Shown piece by piece: positions 62,027 to 64,000 of a stretch of 64,000 nt of DNA. Within the stretch, counting starts at the first letter, position 1. Every line of letters begins with the position of its first letter. Position numbers and translations under genes: made by a program. The notes beneath the pieces were generated by a model. It had not been told where the DNA came from, ran no database searches, and saw nothing but the letters and a program-made list of their open reading frames with translations. This DNA comes from DATAOG01 sp963782885. GTDB taxonomy: Bacteria; Pseudomonadota; Alphaproteobacteria; Geminicoccales; Geminicoccaceae. The stretch spans positions 620,001-684,000 of the forward strand of contig CAWALL010000008.1 in the NCBI GenBank assembly GCA_963782885.1, read 5' to 3'.

Positions 62027-63028
62027 TCACGCCTTCAGCTCGCGCTTGATCTCGTTCAGGAAGCGCCAGTCGGTGCCCTCGGCGATGATCTGCTGCGGGG
62101 TCGATTTGATCATGCCCGCCTCGTTGAGGCGCAGCGCATAGAAGCGGATCGTGTCTTCGGGGTCGAACTCGCGCCAGACATTGTAGGGCACCTCGGTCAG
62201 GGTCTGGAGCGCGTAGTCGTAGCGCGGTGTGAACCCGCGATCGACCAGCATTCGGGCGACGCGCTCCGGCTCGGCGGCGCAGATGTCGGCAGCTTTGAGG
62301 ATGGCTCGCAGGTAGCGTTTGGTGGCGACCGGATGAGCGCGGACGAAGTCCCTGTTGCCGAACGCTGTGCAGCAGAAATAATCTGACCAGGGTTTATCCG
62401 TGGCCGTGTTGACGATCACGTGTCCGATCTTGCGGGCGCGTAGTTCCTGCGGCTCGGGCGGAAACCCGAGAAAGACATCGACTTTCCGTTCGGCGAACAT
62501 CTGCATGGTGGATTCGCTCGGACCCGGGGTCACCCAGGCGATGTCTTTGTGAGGGTCGAGCCCGACGTCGACGGCCATCATCGAGAGATACAGGTGGCTG
62601 CCAGACTGGAGTGCCCGGATCCCGATCCTCTTGCCCTTCAGGTCGCTGACGGTTCGGATGGGCTCCTGCGCGAACAGCTCGTAGCATCCAGAGTGCACAC
62701 CGGCTAACGCCGTGATTGGCGCGCCGGCATCCAGCCGTGAGGCGATCCATGCTCCGGTGTCAGCGGTGAAGTCGGCTTCACCCTGCGCGACGACGTCGCC
62801 ACCCGATACCGTTGGCACGTAGTGGATTTCTGTGAACCCCTCTGCGCGCAGGAGTTCGTCCGCGATGTACCACGGCGCGGTACAGATGCCCGGGTCATAG
62901 ATCAGCCGGAGCGTGGTCGTCTCCGGTGGCCCCTCGTCGGCGAGCGATGCCCGGGCGCCAAGGACGCCCGCGGCCGCAGCCAACGACGCGCTGGCCAGAA
63001 AATCACGGCGATTCTGTATAATACGCAT
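62027..63028 (-). CDS. ABC transporter binding protein, NMT1/THI5-like (nitrate/sulfonate/thiamine-precursor family), Tat signal
   Basis: A 333-residue periplasmic binding protein. The N-terminus RRDFLASASLAAAAGVLG has a twin-arginine motif and hydrophobic core, suggesting export in folded form. The mature part (PPETTTLRLIYDPGICTAPW, then DELLRAEGF) and the middle TVSDLKGKRIGI match the NMT1/THI5/SsuA family, which binds nitrate, sulfonates or pyrimidine precursors. It is a close paralogue of the protein encoded directly upstream on the same strand. Both end WRFLNE(I/L)KRELKA. No permease or ATPase is visible on this side of the window edge, so the rest of the transporter may lie beyond 64000. 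Confidence 0.87.
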   Translation of the reverse strand: MRIIQNRRDFLASASLAAAAGVLGARASLADEGPPETTTLRLIYDPGICTAPWYIADELLRAEGFTEIHYVPTVSGGDVVAQGEADFTADTGAWIASRLDAGAPITALAGVHSGCYELFAQEPIRTVSDLKGKRIGIRALQSGSHLYLSMMAVDVGLDPHKDIAWVTPGPSESTMQMFAERKVDVFLGFPPEPQELRARKIGHVIVNTATDKPWSDYFCCTAFGNRDFVRAHPVATKRYLRAILKAADICAAEPERVARMLVDRGFTPRYDYALQTLTEVPYNVWREFDPEDTIRFYALRLNEAGMIKSTPQQIIAEGTDWRFLNEIKRELKA

Positions 63029-63082
63029 CGAAGCGTCCTCTCTCTTTCAAGTCTGGAGCAGCGCGCCTACCGCCAACGTGGC

Positions 63083-64000
63083 TCAAGCCTTCAGCTCGCG
63101 CTTGAGCTCGTTGAGGAAGCGCCAGTCGGCGCCCTCGGCGATGATCGTGTTGGGGCTCGACTTGATCATGTCGACTTCTCGGAGCCGGAGCGCGTAGAAG
63201 CGCATCGTGTCTTCGGGGTCGAACTCGCGCCAGGCGGCGTAGGGCAGTTCGGTCAGCGACTGGAGCGCATAGTCGTATCGTTGCGTGAACCCGGCATCGA
63301 TCAGACGGCGCGCTACGCGCTCCGGTTCAGTGATGCAGAGGTCGGCGGTCTTGAGGACGGCGCGCAGGAAGCGCTTGGTGGAGATGGGGTGTGCACGGAC
63401 GAACTCGCGGTTGCCGAACACGGTGCAGCAGAAGTACTGCGACCAGGGCTGGTCGGTGGCCATGTTGAGGATGGCGCGACCGAGCCCGCGGGCGCGCATC
63501 TCCTGGGGCTCGGGCGGGAACCCGAGATAGGCATCCACGTCCCTGTTGGCGAACAGCTCGAGCGAATAGCCCGCGGGGCTGACGATCCAGTCGATGTCTT
63601 TCTTAGGGTCGAGCCCGACGTGCGCCGCCATGACCGCAAGCTGCAGGTGGGGGCTGGAGCCGAACGCCGGGATGCCGAGCCGCTTGCCCCTCAGGTCGCT
63701 GATGGTCCTGATGGGTTCGTAGGCGAACAGCTCGAAGCAGCCGGGATGGATGCCCGCGAGCGCCGTGGTCGGCTCGCCCGCGGCCAGCTGAGCGACGACC
63801 CACGGCGCGGCGTCGATGTCGAAGTCGGCCTCGCCGCGGGCCACGACATCGAGCGGCGGCTTCGGCACCCAACGGACATCGGTGAAGCCCTCCGCGCGCA
63901 GCAGCGCCTCGGCGGTGTACACCGGCGCAGCGCAGATGCCTACAAATCGGGCGAGCCGGATCGTGCTGACTTCCGGCGGCCCCTCGTCGGCGCGCGCCGT
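63083..64000 (-). CDS. Paralogous NMT1/THI5-like ABC binding protein, N-terminus outside the window
   Basis: The frame is open to the window edge, so the start and signal peptide lie beyond it; a GTG at 63922 is internal. The visible 305 residues align from ARADEGPPE onward with the downstream paralogue, and the stretches LLRAEGFT, PPEPQE and FDPEDT occur in both. Divergence is highest around the predicted ligand pocket (for example PAFGSSPHLQLAVMAAHV against the other copy), so the two probably bind different ligands. Tandem duplication is clear. Confidence 0.87.
   Translation of the reverse strand, partial: TARADEGPPEVSTIRLARFVGICAAPVYTAEALLRAEGFTDVRWVPKPPLDVVARGEADFDIDAAPWVVAQLAAGEPTTALAGIHPGCFELFAYEPIRTISDLRGKRLGIPAFGSSPHLQLAVMAAHVGLDPKKDIDWIVSPAGYSLELFANRDVDAYLGFPPEPQEMRARGLGRAILNMATDQPWSQYFCCTVFGNREFVRAHPISTKRFLRAVLKTADLCITEPERVARRLIDAGFTQRYDYALQSLTELPYAAWREFDPEDTMRFYALRLREVDMIKSSPNTIIAEGADWRFLNELKRELKA

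Overview
The window is high-GC DNA with a strong G/C third-position bias, packed with operons that overlap by 1-10 bases. A MucR/Ros-type zinc-finger regulator, a FadR-type regulator, DUF29, a PuuA-like glutamine synthetase and many ABC uptake systems point to an alphaproteobacterium, probably Rhodospirillales-like. The lineage is inferred from gene content only. No rRNA, tRNA, CRISPR array or intact insertion sequence was seen. The window looks like chromosome with a heavy load of sugar and amino-acid uptake genes.

Layout. (1) 1-5.7 kb: the end of a ribose-type sugar ABC operon: binding protein (partial), a natural fusion of the double ATPase to a permease, a second permease, an SMP-30 lactonase and a FadR-type regulator. 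(2) 6.35-13.8 kb: a small XRE regulator and a six-gene hyf-like operon (hyfB-C-E-F-G-I). Its large subunit has lost the NiFe-binding cysteines while the small subunit keeps its Fe-S cysteines, so this is an energy-converting-hydrogenase-related (Ehr) complex and not a hydrogenase. (3) 13.9-15.5 kb: a lipoprotein-type DacB/PBP4. (4) 15.5-25.9 kb: a carbohydrate locus. On the minus strand are an ABC importer (binding protein, two permeases, ATPase), a TIM-barrel isomerase/epimerase and a Gfo/Idh/MocA dehydrogenase. On the plus strand are a stand-alone CheB, an unrecognised TIM-barrel-like protein, an FGGY kinase and a glycerol-1-phosphate-dehydrogenase-like enzyme. (5) 26-31 kb: a 1647-residue hybrid kinase with two complete kinase cores and three receiver domains. 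(6) 31-33 kb: acetoacetyl-CoA synthetase. (7) 33-42.1 kb: a GH51 arabinofuranosidase at the end of an oligopeptide-type ABC operon, with a perfect palindrome upstream of a candidate promoter, and an ArsR-like regulator interrupted by three frameshifts.

(8) 42.4-49.3 kb: MucR, cysteinyl-tRNA synthetase, two small unknown genes, a proline-racemase-family enzyme with Ser/Cys in the active site, a zinc-independent NADP reductase and a cyclopropane-fatty-acid-synthase-like methyltransferase. (9) 49.7-56 kb: central carbon genes zwf, eda, pgi and glgP, with eda and pgi frameshifted by single-base insertions. (10) 56-57.3 kb: a DUF29 protein and a higBA toxin-antitoxin pair with its own inverted-repeat operator. 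(11) 57.3-61.2 kb: minus-strand operon of glutamine synthetase, SDR, TauE/SafE and a cation-diffusion-facilitator transporter. (12) 61.3-64 kb: a small DNA-binding-like/coiled-coil gene pair and two tandem paralogous NMT1/THI5-type binding proteins, the second cut by the window edge.

Six single-base frame breaks in three otherwise well-conserved genes need raw-read checking before any of them is called a pseudogene. The best candidates for new biology are the Ehr complex that lacks both the NiFe ligands and the ferredoxin subunit, the kinase/dehydrogenase/unknown-barrel trio beside the sugar importer, and the palindrome at 40395-40411.
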